From: Typha latifolia
Lineage: Eukaryota > Streptophyta > Magnoliopsida > Poales > Typhaceae
NCBI GenBank assembly: GCA_019914945.1
Contig: CM034105.1
Span: forward strand, 1,798,001-1,862,000
DNA length: 64,000 nucleotides
Direction: 5' to 3'
Notes under the pieces: model-generated
What the model was told of the DNA's origin: nothing
Database searches by the model: none
The model's input: only the letters and a program-made list of their open reading frames with translations
Part shown: positions 25,073-37,470 of the stretch, piece by piece
Layout: each line of letters starts with the position of its first letter
Numbering within the stretch: the first letter of the stretch is position 1
Translations under genes and position numbers: made by a program

Positions 25073-25837
25073 ATTGATGTTGCAAGTAGTGGTGTTACTA
25101 CTGGTGGTGCTGATAAAAAGTACTAGTCTTATCAGTAAGAGAATTGATAATTCTTTTTAATGCCATCATTTGGCTATCTGTTCTAAACTCCTATTTGGAT
25201 GACATGTATCTTTCACAAGAAGTGCTTTCCATTCATATGATTGCACATCACCAACCTTCTAGATATTTTGGTTGAGTAATGCAAGGATTCTCTCAAAGTC
25301 CCCTATAATGTTAGCTAGGAATAAGATAAATTACTCTTCTAGCAATTCTTTGATCAAATGATATAATGATTCACATTGTGCAGTTGTGTGCTCAAAGTGG
25401 TGGCCTGACTAGGTTAGTGAGTAGCGCAGAGTCGCATAATTGGCATTTGGCAGGGACTCCATGTGAAGCAATCTCAAATATGTCACATAAAGTTAGAATT
25501 TGCACAAAAAATTATGAAAGATAAATAAGAAGAATATATATATATATACACTTTACACCCTGCATTTTTTTCACGAATCTGTAATCAGTACTATTTACAC
25601 TTTGAACCCCATTTTCAGACTTTATTCTCAGAAAAATTTCGAAGGTCGAAGTGTAAACACGGACAATATTAGATGAAATTCATAAAAATACAGGACGTAA
25701 AAGACTCTGTATTTTCTCAACTGTCACGCAGTAAGACTCCACGGATGCATGTCGGGCAGCAATAATAATGCCTCTAAAATTTTCTCTTTCTCTATCGCCA
25801 TGCATCTAATTCCATCAAACATTTAACAACCCAAATC
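24606..25837. other. Convergent spacer between TTL and VQ genes
   Basis: No gene is seen. It holds the TTL 3' UTR, a C-run at about 24837-24848, a GA microsatellite at about 25041-25070 and an inverted-repeat element at 25551-25703. The VQ 3' UTR would lie at the right end. Confidence 0.6.
25551..25703. mobile_element. Possible short inverted-repeat element (MITE-like)
   Basis: Left end CTTTACACCCTGCATTTTTT and right end, minus strand, CTTTTACGTCCTGTATTTTT are imperfect inverted repeats. A second matching pair lies further in (TTTACACTTTGAACCC against TTTACACTTCGACC). The structure could fold as one long hairpin. I see no convincing target-site duplication, so the family is unknown. Confidence 0.5.
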
Positions 25838-26134
25838 CTATTCCTTTACCAACTCAAACAACTCCTCCACGGATGGCACCAACTCCATTACCACCCCTTC
25901 TTGCATTAAATTTCTCGTTAAAGGCTGCTTCCTTCTTCCTCTTCTTCTTCTTCTGCTGTCATCGTCCCGGCTCACTCCAACATTATCCTCTATGCCGTCG
26001 AAGCCGTCCGGCATCATATCGATCATCGAATCCTTCCCGGTGAGACTCTGCACGACGGATTTGAACTGTGCGGCGTCGGTGCTCACGAACTTCGTCATTA
26101 TAATTTTCACCTTCACGGCTCTCTTTTCTTCCAT
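25838..26134 (-). CDS. VQ-motif protein
   Basis: A single exon of 98 residues. The defining motif FKSVVQSLTG (FxxxVQxLTG) is at about residues 24-33, and an arginine-rich stretch near 60-68 could act as a nuclear signal. VQ proteins are small plant regulators that bind WRKY factors or MAP kinases through this motif. Most are intronless, as here. I start at MEEKRAVKVK because the in-frame codons upstream read as leader and lie around a TATAA candidate (26206-26211). A CACGTG G-box core at 26498-26503 lies about 365 bp upstream of the start. Which partner it binds cannot be told from the sequence. Confidence 0.88.
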   Translation of the reverse strand: MEEKRAVKVKIIMTKFVSTDAAQFKSVVQSLTGKDSMIDMMPDGFDGIEDNVGVSRDDDSRRRRRGRRKQPLTRNLMQEGVVMELVPSVEELFELVKE

Positions 26135-26205
26135 TGTCGTATATCTTAGTTGTTTCACGATAGGTATATACATATATCTGAGATTCCTTGAGACTAAGGG
26201 AGGAC

Positions 26206-26211
26206 TTATAA
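26206..26211 (-). promoter_or_regulatory. Candidate TATA box of the VQ gene
   Basis: Read on the minus strand, TTATAAG lies about 72-77 bp upstream of the VQ start codon, a normal distance for a short leader. It is the only good TATA-like site close to the start. The call rests on position only. Confidence 0.4.
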
Positions 26212-26299
26212 GCTTGAACGGTCGCAGCCTGGAAGGAATGACTAAGAATAGTCTCATTCCATGAAGGCAATTTCTAAAGCCATGGATAGAGATTGCTTC

Positions 26300-29200
26300 A
26301 AACTTGGATAATATATTGCTTAGTCCTACTTGGCCTTCTTATGTTATTGTGTCACTCTCGACGTGGTCCAAGCCAAGCCGCCAAATTAATTAAGAACATA
26401 TAGGTATATATACATATTAGTTAAGAACATATGTTATTAGCAAATATATAGCTATGAACAACATAATAGTATTGGTTAAGAGGTTAATTCATTATGTCAC
26501 GTGTACCTAGGTTTTAGTAACTTTCATGACTTAAGAGACAACGTGAGACGACTGTAATGTTCTCTTCTTGCTCATTCAAGTTCATGTGGTTAGACTGGTA
26601 GTTGTGGAACGAGCTGAATTATATGTGAAGGTATTCTTCCACAACGAATCTATTGGTCAATCGGATTAGTTCTGGTTATGCAGTAATTTGTTGCCGATAT
26701 ATAACGCTATCTGTGACTAGATTTCTTCAGCTCCTCAAATAGATTCTTATTGTTTGGTGTTATAAAAGCGGGACTATAATTAGAGGGTGTTGTTCTTTAT
26801 AATTTTGTATTAAATATTGTCTAAACTTTCTACCTTTTCTGGTCTTCCAATATCGATCATTGTGTTGATTATTTCACGTAAACATGCAAGGAATTACTTG
26901 GCTCCAGAATTCTAGAGTAGACATTCTTTTGAATATTACCATAGAAGAAATTAATATACGATCCAAACCTCTGAAAATTATGAGCTTATATACTATTCCA
27001 GTAGTAGGATGACATTTTTTGTTTGTTTGAAGTTTTGTTCTCTTTTGTTTGAAAGTATCCAACTCAGTTGAATATATTCCATCTCCCTTGCACTGTATGA
27101 CACATGATAGTAGTCACTCCAACCCCCTACCAACTATATGACTATTGACTAATGTATGACTATGAAGGGATCATCAACAACTACTTCTAGATCTACTCCT
27201 TTTGACCATGAAGAGATCTTTGATTGTGAGATTATGATACTTTACTATAATAAAGAGCACAAATGGATTATACAAGTGGCCAAGAGCTGATGCCACCACA
27301 TTTGAATCGTCAAATTAGATTGCTGGAGATTTGGATTGCCAAAGCCTTAAAAGTTGTACTGTATGTGGACCTTGACAACATTTGGTACCCATGAATGTGG
27401 AAATTTCCATGGAAAATAAACGTTATTTGCAGTAATGGGCCTTTGTTTATGTGAAATATATGTTTGATTAATTAGCACAGTTAATCCAGAAGATGGATAA
27501 CGTTTTGTCTGTTATAAAGACTAGAGAGATCCAATACTTTTTTAAGACTTTTCATTGCGGGCAGTGACAGTCGTTGACCGAACTAAGACTCTCTAAAATA
27601 AATCTTTAGATAGACTATATTAACATTTACTTTCGATTAATTATTTTTCTATGTTTTTGTATTCTTTCTTATTTTCTTCTTATTATATCGTGTCAAATTA
27701 ATTTGTAATTTACTTGAGCTGAAAGTAATATACTATTATGACTTGTCTACAAGAAACCTAGAGACAATTAACATGTAGTCTAAACTCTAAAGTTGAGATA
27801 GTTCATTCTTTGACTGTTCAAAGTTTGCATGAGCTAAAACATACCTAGCAAACAATACAAATAAGAGGATAACGACTAGCATAACCATCAACTTATATTA
27901 TAATTTCCACTTATTAGATTACTAAGAAGAACCAACTATGCATTTAAATAAAGAGCCTATTCAAGTGGATGACTAATGCTGAATACTTATATTATTAATT
28001 TCTGATGGTTTGATTGTAATGGCTGTGAGATGATATAATTTTCTCGCTGTTTTTATGATGTTTTGTGGATTGTAAAGATGTAAATTAACGGTAGTTGTAG
28101 ATATTATGTTTCAAAATGAAACTGAGCCTTTTTTTTTGTTCACTGAAAAGAAAAAAAAAAAGGTGCAAAAAAGTTTTTGTAAATAATGACTTTGAGCTTA
28201 TTTATTAAATGGGCTAGAACTAGTCTGGCCCATTGGGCACCACTAGGAATATGAAGTATATTTCATGATATTTTGAGAACATTTTTACATATATATAAAG
28301 GTTAATAAACTTGTTCTTAAATAAATTTATTTACTCACTAACCGAACGAGATCTGTGAACTTATGCTTGAATAACTTTACTCAACGACCAAACTAAACCC
28401 TTGATCTCCAAGGACATATCACACTCTCGGGATTCTCTGGAGAAAAATCTTAGGGGCCTTTTTATAGTGAAGACCACTATTTTAGCTTCATTTACACTCT
28501 AAAAAGACATTCAAATTTCAACATTTAGTTCGCATTACCAAGTGTTCTAGATTGGCCCACAATAACTAGCTTGTGACTCTTGAGTCTTGACCATTGACTG
28601 CAAGATATTTTATATATATATATATATATATATAAAATATCTTACACAGTATATTCAAGATAGTACATGAGTACAAGTAAACCAGAACTTTGACCTCTTT
28701 ATCTAAACATGAGACAGTACATGAACAAAGAACAAGGCTGGTGGTTCTAATAGGACAGGACACGTTAGGAACTCTAGGGATAGAACGGGAGAAGAATGGG
28801 AGAAGAATGGAAGTGACTACTACAACTATCATGGAATCCAAGGGACAAAACCCTTAAATTGGGACAACCTTAACAAGTTATTTGAGTCGATTAATCCCAA
28901 CTATGACTAATGCACTCAACTCAGAACAAAACAATCAAGTAACTTTCTTTTATTTCATTTTTATTTTTATAATTTAAAGAGTATATAAGACTATATATTG
29001 CATAATGAAGCTAATCATTTATGATTAATTGAATTAGTCGGCTAACTCTTTCTTAGAAATGGGTTTAGTGCAATTTGTGCTCGTACAGCTTTGAACACGT
29101 ACGTAAGTGAAAAATAAAGAAGTGCTAGGATCTTTTATAGTCTCTTTAAATGTTTATAGATAAAATTTAGTAAAAGTAAATAATATAACATATGGATTGC

Positions 29201-30780
29201 CCAAGGAAGGATTGACAGTCTCTTTAAACCCTTATCTACAGCATTTAATAATGTATTACAAAAAATCTAAAGTATTTAATTTCAATAGTGAAATGGTATC
29301 TATAGCCATCCAGCTAGCCCTATCTCTATGTTAGGGTTTCCCTCCATTTTTTTTTTCTCCTCTTCTATATCGAGGGAGTTTTCTTTATCATCCTCTTCTT
29401 TCTTTTTCGTTGTTCTTTTCTTTCTTCCTGGATCAACATTGTCGTTGCTACTGCTATCATTCTTCTTATTATCGTCTTTATCGATATTATCCTCATTGAT
29501 GTTTGCTATTGTCATCGACTTGCCGTATTATTATGGGTGCGAGACTCTTTCATCGGCACTATTAATATTTTCTATATCTTCCACTATTGGGGATCGTAAG
29601 CTTGTTTTTCTTTAACTACCAAATTGCGACGGGTCGTAGGTTGACTTGTCTATTGTAGTCAAGCGTAGAATTTGTGTGACTATCACTGTACTCTTCTGTC
29701 CACTCGTGAATTAAGTTCCAATCTATGTATTAGTCTTTAATTTAATGAAAATAGAAAGAAAGAAAAAAGAAAGTCCTCGGATGGACATCTCTTTAGAATT
29801 ATTCTTTGTTTGACCATATTGATTGCGACTAGAGAGAAGGGAGGATAGCGTAAGAATTGCTCAGCAATGAAAGCCTTAATTTTAAGTTCATCGAGGAATC
29901 CTCGAACTCGAGGAGTAATTGCACGTGCAAACCGCCGTCCTTCCAACGGACTTTGAGGGGCTTGCCTTTTTTTCTAGGCCCACCTCGCTTCACGTATCTA
30001 ATATTATATCCTCCTCAGTTTCTGTGTTTTCTGGAATGACAAAAATACCCTCGAATTTTTTTTAACGAGCAATACAAGAGGAAAGAGAAGGCAGACACTT
30101 GGAGGACAAAATGGTCATTTGACAAACATGCTTAGTAATAATACATTTGAAATTTCTGAAGTTTTCCTTCTAACTTTATTACATTATATGATTAAATCTT
30201 CTTTTTCCTTGACGGTTTTAGACATCTCCTTACTCCTTACCTCTTATAAGGCGATATCCAGGCAGGTCCCCTAGTCAACAGACAAACCCCCTTCCTTCTC
30301 ATTAGGCTCTCCAAAATAGTCCAAAACCAGTGCATTCTGACTGCAATCTGAATATATATATATATATATATATATACCTAACTAAGAACAAATATAGCAT
30401 TAATTATAGCTATCTCCTTGTATCTCCTCTTGTTATTTTATTTCATTAGGTTTTCCTACTGGCTGTAAGATTATCTTATTATTAATCTTAATTAATTACC
30501 TAGCTAGCTAGGCTTACCTCCCCTCACTTAAATTCCGTGCATCTTCTTATACATCAAGCAGCTGCAGCGTCCTTTGCCTCTTGGCTTTCTTGGTTGTCTT
30601 TTGTTGCTGCTGCTCCATTTCTAGTTCCAAGGTCTGTGTGTTATTCTTCTTCTCTTTAAGCTCTTTGTAATTACGTAGAGTTTTACACTGCAATGTGATT
30701 GGAGTTTGGAAGTTCAGTTACTTGCACTTCTATTGATCAGTTTTTTTTGGCTTCCATGCACGGTCATCTACTTCTTAGAT
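26300..30780. other. Long AT-rich intergenic region, no gene seen
   Basis: Neither strand has a recognisable gene. There is a perfect AT palindrome at 28602-28643 and a (TA) run at about 30352-30376. A pyrimidine-rich tract at 29340-29470 has open frames that are low-complexity only. Two similar segments start near 29138 and 29215 (each with AGTCTCTTTAAA), suggesting an old local duplication. The right end should hold the NAC promoter and leader. Confidence 0.55.
28602..28643. repeat. 42-bp perfect AT palindrome
   Basis: AAGATATTTTA, then a TA run, then TAAAATATCTT forms a perfect inverted repeat with no spacer. It can extrude as a cruciform. Such AT palindromes are usually fragile or unstable spots. 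No gene is next to it. Confidence 0.85.
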
Positions 30781-30790
30781 CTCAGCAAGC

Positions 30791-32162
30791 ATGCTTGCAA
30801 GCAGTGGGACAGTGATGGTGCCTCCTGGCTTCCGTTTTCACCCTACAGATGAGGAGCTACTCTACTATTATCTGAGGAAGAAGGTGGCCTTTGAAGCTAT
30901 TGATCTTGATGTCATAAGAGACATTGATCTTAACAAGCTCGAACCATGGGACCTCAAAGGTTAGATCTATAATAGCCATTGGTTATTTCATTTGATCTTT
31001 TTGGTGTTCAATGTTCATGGACCTATATATATTACTGTGGTGCCTTTGCAGACAAGTGCAGAATTGGATCTGGCGCTCAAGATGAGTGGTACTTCTTCAG
31101 CCACAAGGACAAGAAGTACCCCACCGGATCGCGAACCAACCGTGCGACGACCGCCGGTTTCTGGAAAGCCACCGGGAGGGACAAGGAGATTCACCTCAGC
31201 AACTCGAAGAGAATCGGCATGCGAAAAACCCTGGTCTTCTACACTGGGAGAGCCCCTCATGGCCAGAAGACTGACTGGATCATGCACGAGTACCGTCTCG
31301 ACGATGAAAGCTCCGAGGTTCAGGTACCATGGTTGCATGCGAGACCCTAAAGAAGAAATCGTAGATCACTAAGGACCCTTAGACATGTAGGTCTTCTTGC
31401 AACTTATGTAGCTAAAGAGGCAGTGGTCATTATTCTTTCCAAGAATATTGGCACAGAAGAGACCCTTAACCTTCTTGTTCATAGATCACTAACAGAAGGG
31501 TATAAGGTTACTTTAATTTCTGACAAGATCTGCAGCATTACCACAAAAATTTAGTCGATCACGAATCACAAGAAGTTATAGTTTTAGTAGGTATATCCTT
31601 AGGAGATCAACAATACATCTAAATTAGTTATCAGCAAATGAAGTAGAAAATTGGAAAAAATAGCTGTGACTAAATAATGAAAAGGTAATGATAGAAATTC
31701 TTAAGGTATTGTTTCGTGTTTACCGTGTAGGAAGATGGATGGGTCGTCTGTAGGGTCTTCAAGAAGAAGAACTACCAGAGGAGCATTCCTCCCGAAGCAA
31801 TGCTCCACGACGACGACGAACTGAATTCTTTGTTAACGACTGGTTCCTCTCCAATGGAGCAGAAACATATCTTCCAGATCCCAACTGACTTCTCCTACGA
31901 AACCTCGGCGAATCTCCCTCGTCTCCTGAGCTCCGAATATTCCTCCCATCCTCATTTCATGCCTTCAGTCTCCACGAATGCCGCCTGCTTCCACGCTCCG
32001 ATAAAAGCGTCAGGTGGACACGAGAGGCTCGCCGGAGATTGGTCGATCCTCGACAAGCTCCTCGCATCTCACCAGAACTTGGATCAGCTCTTCCAGGGTA
32101 AGCTCAAGCCACAATCTCAGCTCATGAGCATGGGCTCCTCAGTGCAGAGGTTCTTGCAGTAA
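30791..32162 (+). CDS. NAC transcription factor, SOMBRERO/BEARSKIN-like
   Basis: Three exons, 30791-30959, 31052-31323 and 31731-32162, give 290 residues with consistent phases. The NAC DNA-binding domain fills about residues 10-160: [23 protein letters not shown] (A), [16 protein letters not shown] (B), [23 protein letters not shown] then [12 protein letters not shown] (C/D), [20 protein letters not shown], and [18 protein letters not shown] (E). The C-terminal ~130 residues are variable, Ser/Leu-rich, and probably activating. [25 protein letters not shown] and the closing [10 protein letters not shown] fit the SMB/BRN1/BRN2 group, which drives root-cap maturation and secondary-wall-type programmes. 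The intron positions are the usual NAC ones. Family certain, subgroup likely. Confidence 0.93.
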
Positions 32163-32853
32163 GGCAATTGCATGGTTCATTTGTTTCAGTAGACGTATGC
32201 TATCTACCTTACGAGATTCAAGAGACTAAAATGTAATATAGATAAATTGTTTGGGCCATTAGCATTTCTTAAGGTCCTAACAAGAGATTTTTTTTATCTA
32301 TTCATGTTTGTTACTCTGCTCATGAGGTGTAAGATTTATTATAAAAGAGATTAGGCGAGTCTCCAGTTCATTTCACAAGCTACTATTTTCAGGCGTTACT
32401 CGTTGTGAGTTATACTAAGCCGACTCAAATCATCTCTATCTCGAAGCAATTTAGTTTCCCTAATTTGTCTCTTCTGTCATCCTTCGTCTTCTTCTTTGCT
32501 GATATAGGTATCCTCTAATGGCGTAAGAACGAGTTTATACTCCACCAATAGGGTAGTTTCACCTACTCACAAAAAAATAAAGGCAAAATAAAAGGAGGGA
32601 GTTTTCACCAAGAAGTTTTTCAGATCTTAAATATTTGAAATACAAAATGCGTTCGTCTACGCACATCAATGGAATGAAGTTTTGGAGTAAGAAGAATACT
32701 CAAATTCTGAACATCAATTTGGACATTTCACAATGCCTTCTCGCATACATGTACCAAACTTGGAGCTAAAAATATAATAATAAACTAGTTAGTCGAGATA
32801 ACAATAATAATTACAGATAAAGGACAACAATACAACAAAAGGTACATCTCCAT
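32163..32853. other. Convergent 3' spacer between NAC and MAPR4-like genes
   Basis: The genes converge, so this should be mostly 3' UTR of both. Nothing else is seen. Confidence 0.55.
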
Positions 32854-35800
32854 CTAAACTGAGCAAGATTTGGACAAGTAATCACACCCCTTGTATACCT
32901 CCAAACCTGGTTGGCCAAGCTCCTCTTCCTTGAAACAGGCACAGCGTTGACTAATCTTTCCAGTCAGGGCTATATCAACGGGTCGCTTCACTAACCTTGG
33001 ATAGCCTGTGTCGCACCAGACCTGGTAAAATTGTATCCATTTAAGAAAAAATGAAAACTTGATAGGATTAAACACGAAAATTGCTTGCCTGCTAGTTTGA
33101 GAAACTCTATAGACAAGACAGAAGCAAGCAAAAGTGGCACGTTATGTATAAGCGACTTTTGCACTTGAAGAAATTATTGCTGTAGGATATCTTCAATCAT
33201 TCATTTCCAAGTTCCAACTAATTGAACAAGAAACCTACATCCTAATTGCACACCACACTTGGGCAAAGTTATATTGGTTCATATTTGGGATAGCTAATGT
33301 TGCATCACCTTCAATTAACATGAGATCAGAGGACTCACAGGAAAATATTCAAATGAGATGTCAGAGGTGCTGTTTTACAAGTAGCCTGGTGGAGTCTATA
33401 TGTTCCACCATGTGTTTGTCTCAGGCAAATAAACTAGGATTGTAGGCATGCCATGGCAGAAGTGTACACATTTTTCTTCCATATGTATCAATGAACTATT
33501 TAAAGTTGACAAGGATCCAGAAACATACCTCTCCTCCCTCTTGCTGACTCCATTTTGAATTGCAGCTAGGAATTTTAGCCTCTTCGATTTTCTGTTTCTC
33601 AAGAAGTTGAGCTCCTCGTTTAGCCTTTGCTTCGATACCTTTTAAGTATTTTGTTGGATTTCCTTCCGTATCATAGTACCGACCGACAAGCTTTCCAACA
33701 TATCTGCAGGCCAAATAATAAGGAATAGTTCTTTGATTGTCATTCCATGAATTTCTCCTAACATGATCTCTTGAATTGCTGTTGCCCCACTGTTCAATTT
33801 CTGATGAGCGTGGCTTCGCTCTCTCATCCAAATGGAGAAAAGATAAAAACACAATAATCCGAAAATAGTTGGTCTAAGAAGCTTACCTGTATCTTTCCCT
33901 GTAGAATTTCCTCCAATCAACAACACTATTTACCTGAAAAAAGGCAGTCATTAAGGAAAGCTCATAAAGCTTTTTTGTCTGTAAATAATATACAAGTAAG
34001 CAACAGAAGTCCTGAAAAGAAAAAATTAAAGAAAATGAGCAAACATTTACGGAAAACTATCAGAAGAAGATAACATAAGAACCCCAGAACAGAAAATAAC
34101 TGAACTGCAGTTACAATTACCTCCTCTTGCATAAGATAGAAAGATATTACGTACCAATCTAAGGCTAAACTAAAATAAAACCAAGAACTGAGTAAAGGCC
34201 TGATATTCTACTACCTCTGTACTAGATAAACCATGCAACGAATCAGTCAATCCATTGCCTGCAAGGTAAGGACAAGTTAGCATTGATGCACATGAAGGAT
34301 ACCAAAATTTCATGTTTTCAGTATGAATTTTGAAAAATGTGTCTAATTCCAATTTGTATACTAATGCATTTTTCGAGCACTAATAATTATCTTTAGATGA
34401 TTACCTGAAAAGTTTCCCGAAATAAATGCTCGTGATGCATCTCTAATATTCATGCAACCATTTATAAAGTTAGTGAGAATACCAGGCAATAGTATATGTA
34501 AGCAAAGAAACAAATAAATTCCAAATCTCAACAGGTTATTAGGTTTCACAAAATAAACTCAAAATTTAGCACAACGTAAGTTCTCAACAGTGAAGATTTT
34601 TTTGCTGATCAAACAGATAAATAAGATTTAATGACTTATCTCTTTCCATATCGACATATCAAATAAACCATGCGTCTTTAAAGCACAAAATTTAAGTGTT
34701 TCAGTTTTTGGGTTGCCAAAGTTCTCATTAGGAATGACATGCCCATGTTCCAACTGAATCAATCTCACAAAAATCAGCTTATTGATACAAGCTTGAGCTT
34801 ACCTAGCTACCTGAGATATTTAAACTTGTGCGGTATGGACCAGCCTATGACACAAACTGGATAAAAAAACATGAACTAAGTTGGAAACAACTCAAGCTGC
34901 ATTTTAAGTTTTTCAACCAAACAATAACCATATACAATGAAGCCTAAACCTTTTAACCCCATGCTTCATCCTTTTATGTACCAACATAATTTTTCATTCT
35001 TACCAAGCAAAAGAATTAGAAGCTAACATATAATTTTCTTGATCTTCCCTACTTTAAACCAGCAGAAACTATTAAATAAGTATTACCTTTATTCTTTCCT
35101 TTTACAGGCCAACAAACATTCTATTGAACGCAACCTGCCTTATTACTTGGCAAAATATAATGTCAGAAAAGCCCTAGAAGAAGGATAAATTAAGGGAAAG
35201 AACTGGTTAATAGGCTGATGTTAAACCAATACTTTGCTGGAAATATATTTGAAACCTGAATTTCACCTAAATAATGAATTAAACAGTGGGAAGAATTTAT
35301 AAGAAAATCAAACTGGGTCCAACATTACTGAGTAAGAACCTAAATTAAAAAATACTAAGTGGTAATCTAACATGAATTCATGAATTAAGCAGTAATCCAG
35401 CACAAAAAGTAAAGAAACATAAGGTCTACACTTGCTGCATTTGGTAGACAAATTCTGAACTTTTGGTCACCAAGGTCTAACGTAGCTACAAGGATTTAAG
35501 TAAGCCAAGCACATTTCATCAGGAGAGAACTCCAGAAAAGCTACGACAATGAAACATTTTCTATATCAAGAGACCATCTGAGTTAGGTTCACTAAGGAAA
35601 GAAGCTATGAGGATATTAAATGGACATCAGAACAGAGGGTTATTTTCTGCCAAACATAGATGAAGAAAAGAGGGTCACCTAAGAAACGGTAACCGCATTA
35701 AAATTTCCAAAAAAATTGAATTCAATGAATCCTTAAGTTGGTAACACCACTCTCACCAAAAGTTTTAAGTTTTAATACAGAATAAATCAATCCATAAACA

Positions 35801-36450
35801 TATAATGAGACATATTGAAACAACAAATCATACAATATTCTAGTGTCGATCAAGAAATCATCCAGAGTTAGTTTAATATTGAATATAACAAAAAGAGAAA
35901 AGAAGTAAAGGAAAAAACAGGAGAGAAAACAACCTGCCGGAAAAATGATGGTAACCTCCTCCAGGACCATAATGTGATCTCCCCTTCGTAACATCAAACA
36001 CCGAGCTGCACATCGGTACACCAAACAATCTCATATTCTACAACTTAAAGCAGCCTAAGAATTAGATGTGAAAGAACGAAAATAATTGATTACCCCACTA
36101 TCCCTAACAGTATGGGCAACTTTTCATCCGTGCCATTGTACAAAGCCAACTCTTCAACACTCCACAATCTCTGATAATACCAAAAGGAACCATCAAGAAG
36201 TACCAAAAGTAATATGCCCGAATAGAAAACCCTAGAAAATCAGGATAAAGAATTTGTTCTTTCGATCAAAGGAAGCATTTTATATCCAATATATATAAAA
36301 AAAGGAGCAGGAATTCGAGGTCAAAGATTCACGAACCGGTGGGAGAGGCTGCCTAAGATAGAGCTGGGAAAGGAGCGCGATAATGGCGATGAGAAACCCT
36401 AACCCGACGAGGAGAGGCGAAGAAGCCCGTAGACACGACGGCGATCCCAT
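32854..36450 (-). CDS. MAPR4: Neuferricin/MAPR4-like cytochrome b5-type heme-binding protein
   Basis: Eight exons on the minus strand: 36337-36450, 36094-36170, 35934-36005, 34405-34442, 34215-34258, 33887-33933, 33529-33703 and 32854-33021. They give 244 residues, about the size of Arabidopsis MAPR4. Residues 12-30 form one N-terminal membrane anchor (LLVGLGFLIAIIALLSQLYL). A cytochrome b5-like/steroid-binding domain follows (about 39-125): RLWSVEELALYNGTDEKLPI, SVFDVTKGRSHYGPGGGYHH, FSGRDASRAFISGNFSG. The C-terminal part is plant/animal neuferricin-specific and Cys-rich (IPSCNSKWSQQEGGEVWC, RCACFKEEE, GCDYLSKSC). MAPR proteins bind heme through a Tyr-containing pocket; the plant member's cellular role is little known. 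Several exons are under 50 nt, which simple gene finders may miss. Confidence 0.92.
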
Positions 36451-37085
36451 CGCTCGCCGTTCTTGCTCTTCTCTTGCTTGGAATAGACTCCAGTAGTCCA
36501 CTTCTTTTTTTATTTTTCGTTTTCTTTTCTTTTTTCCTTTACTTTAGTTTTAAATAATATAAAAAGGAATTCATTAGGGACAAACTAACTACGTAAACCC
36601 ACAACATCCCTCTACAATTATACCAATGATGCTGCCCATTATTCTCCGCACATAGCATTATAGATAATTAAATAAATATTTCAATATATCTAAAATAATG
36701 TTGTTCTTAGTTCAGATAATAAAGATATGACCAAAACAAAACAAATGTATGTTTTTTTTCAGTAGCAATGGATTATAACATTTTAAACAAAAAAAAAATT
36801 TACCGTATTTGATAATGGAATACATCATTTAGCAGTGGATCTAGTGGTTTAGTAGAAAAAATTGTGCATATGTTTATTATTACGATCATATATTTGTCTT
36901 AACTTTTCTAATCAATATTATTTTAGATACATTAAAAAAATTTCTTTAATTTTTTATAATTTTTTCTTACAAAAATTTATTGACTTGTCGTAAGACTTAA
37001 AACTGACAATTCATTAGAAAATGACATCTTACAAAATTATAATCCATTGATAAAGAAGTGTTCTACTATTAAATGTTACGAACAC
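36451..37085. other. AT-rich spacer, no gene seen
   Basis: It includes the leader of the MAPR4-like gene at the left. The rest is AT-rich with poly-T and poly-A tracts and ends at the plastid-derived insert. Confidence 0.5.
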
Positions 37086-37178
37086 TTATGATAATCATTC
37101 ATGCTTTAAAACGTATCTTAATGCTGAAAAGTTGGATAGGCTGGCCTTTACGTAAAGATTATATCATCCCAAGATGTT
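37086..37178 (+). pseudogene. ndhJ: Plastid-derived ndhJ 3' fragment
   Basis: The plus strand reads LKRILM, then SWIGWPLRKDYI, matching the C-terminal end of the plastid NADH dehydrogenase-like subunit J. The mitochondrial paralogue (nad9) differs there, so a plastid origin is favoured. Upstream, a one-base shift near ATGCTGAAAA separates the matching text, and the last residues are lost. It is a nuclear plastid relic (NUPT) and cannot be expressed as a protein. It lies about 90 bp from an rbcL fragment on the opposite strand. Confidence 0.8.
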
Positions 37179-37263
37179 CATTAAATGATAAGAAACTAAT
37201 GTTCACTTATATTGAATTATGCACACATATTTTTTATCTTTCTATTTCTATTTATTTAGTTTA

Positions 37264-37470
37264 TCTACTGGGTCGAAGTCGAATTTGATCTCTTTCCATA
37301 CTTCACAAGCAGTGGATAGTTCAGCACTCCATTTGCAAGCTTCACGAATAATTTCAGCACATTCATGAGCAAGATCACGTCCTTCGTTACGAGCTTGTAC
37401 ACATGCTTCTAAAGCCACACGATTAGCTAGTGCACGAGGTGCATTTCCTCGGAGGTGTCCTAAAGTCTTT
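37264..37470 (-). pseudogene. rbcL: Plastid-derived rbcL 3' fragment
   Basis: The minus strand reads without a stop for about 68 codons of the RuBisCO large subunit C-terminus: [53 protein letters not shown]. Several residues differ from the usual plastid sequence (GHLRGN for GHPWGN, HECAE for REGNE). This indicates an older insertion that has drifted. The 5' three-quarters of the gene and the catalytic residues are absent. Confidence 0.9.
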
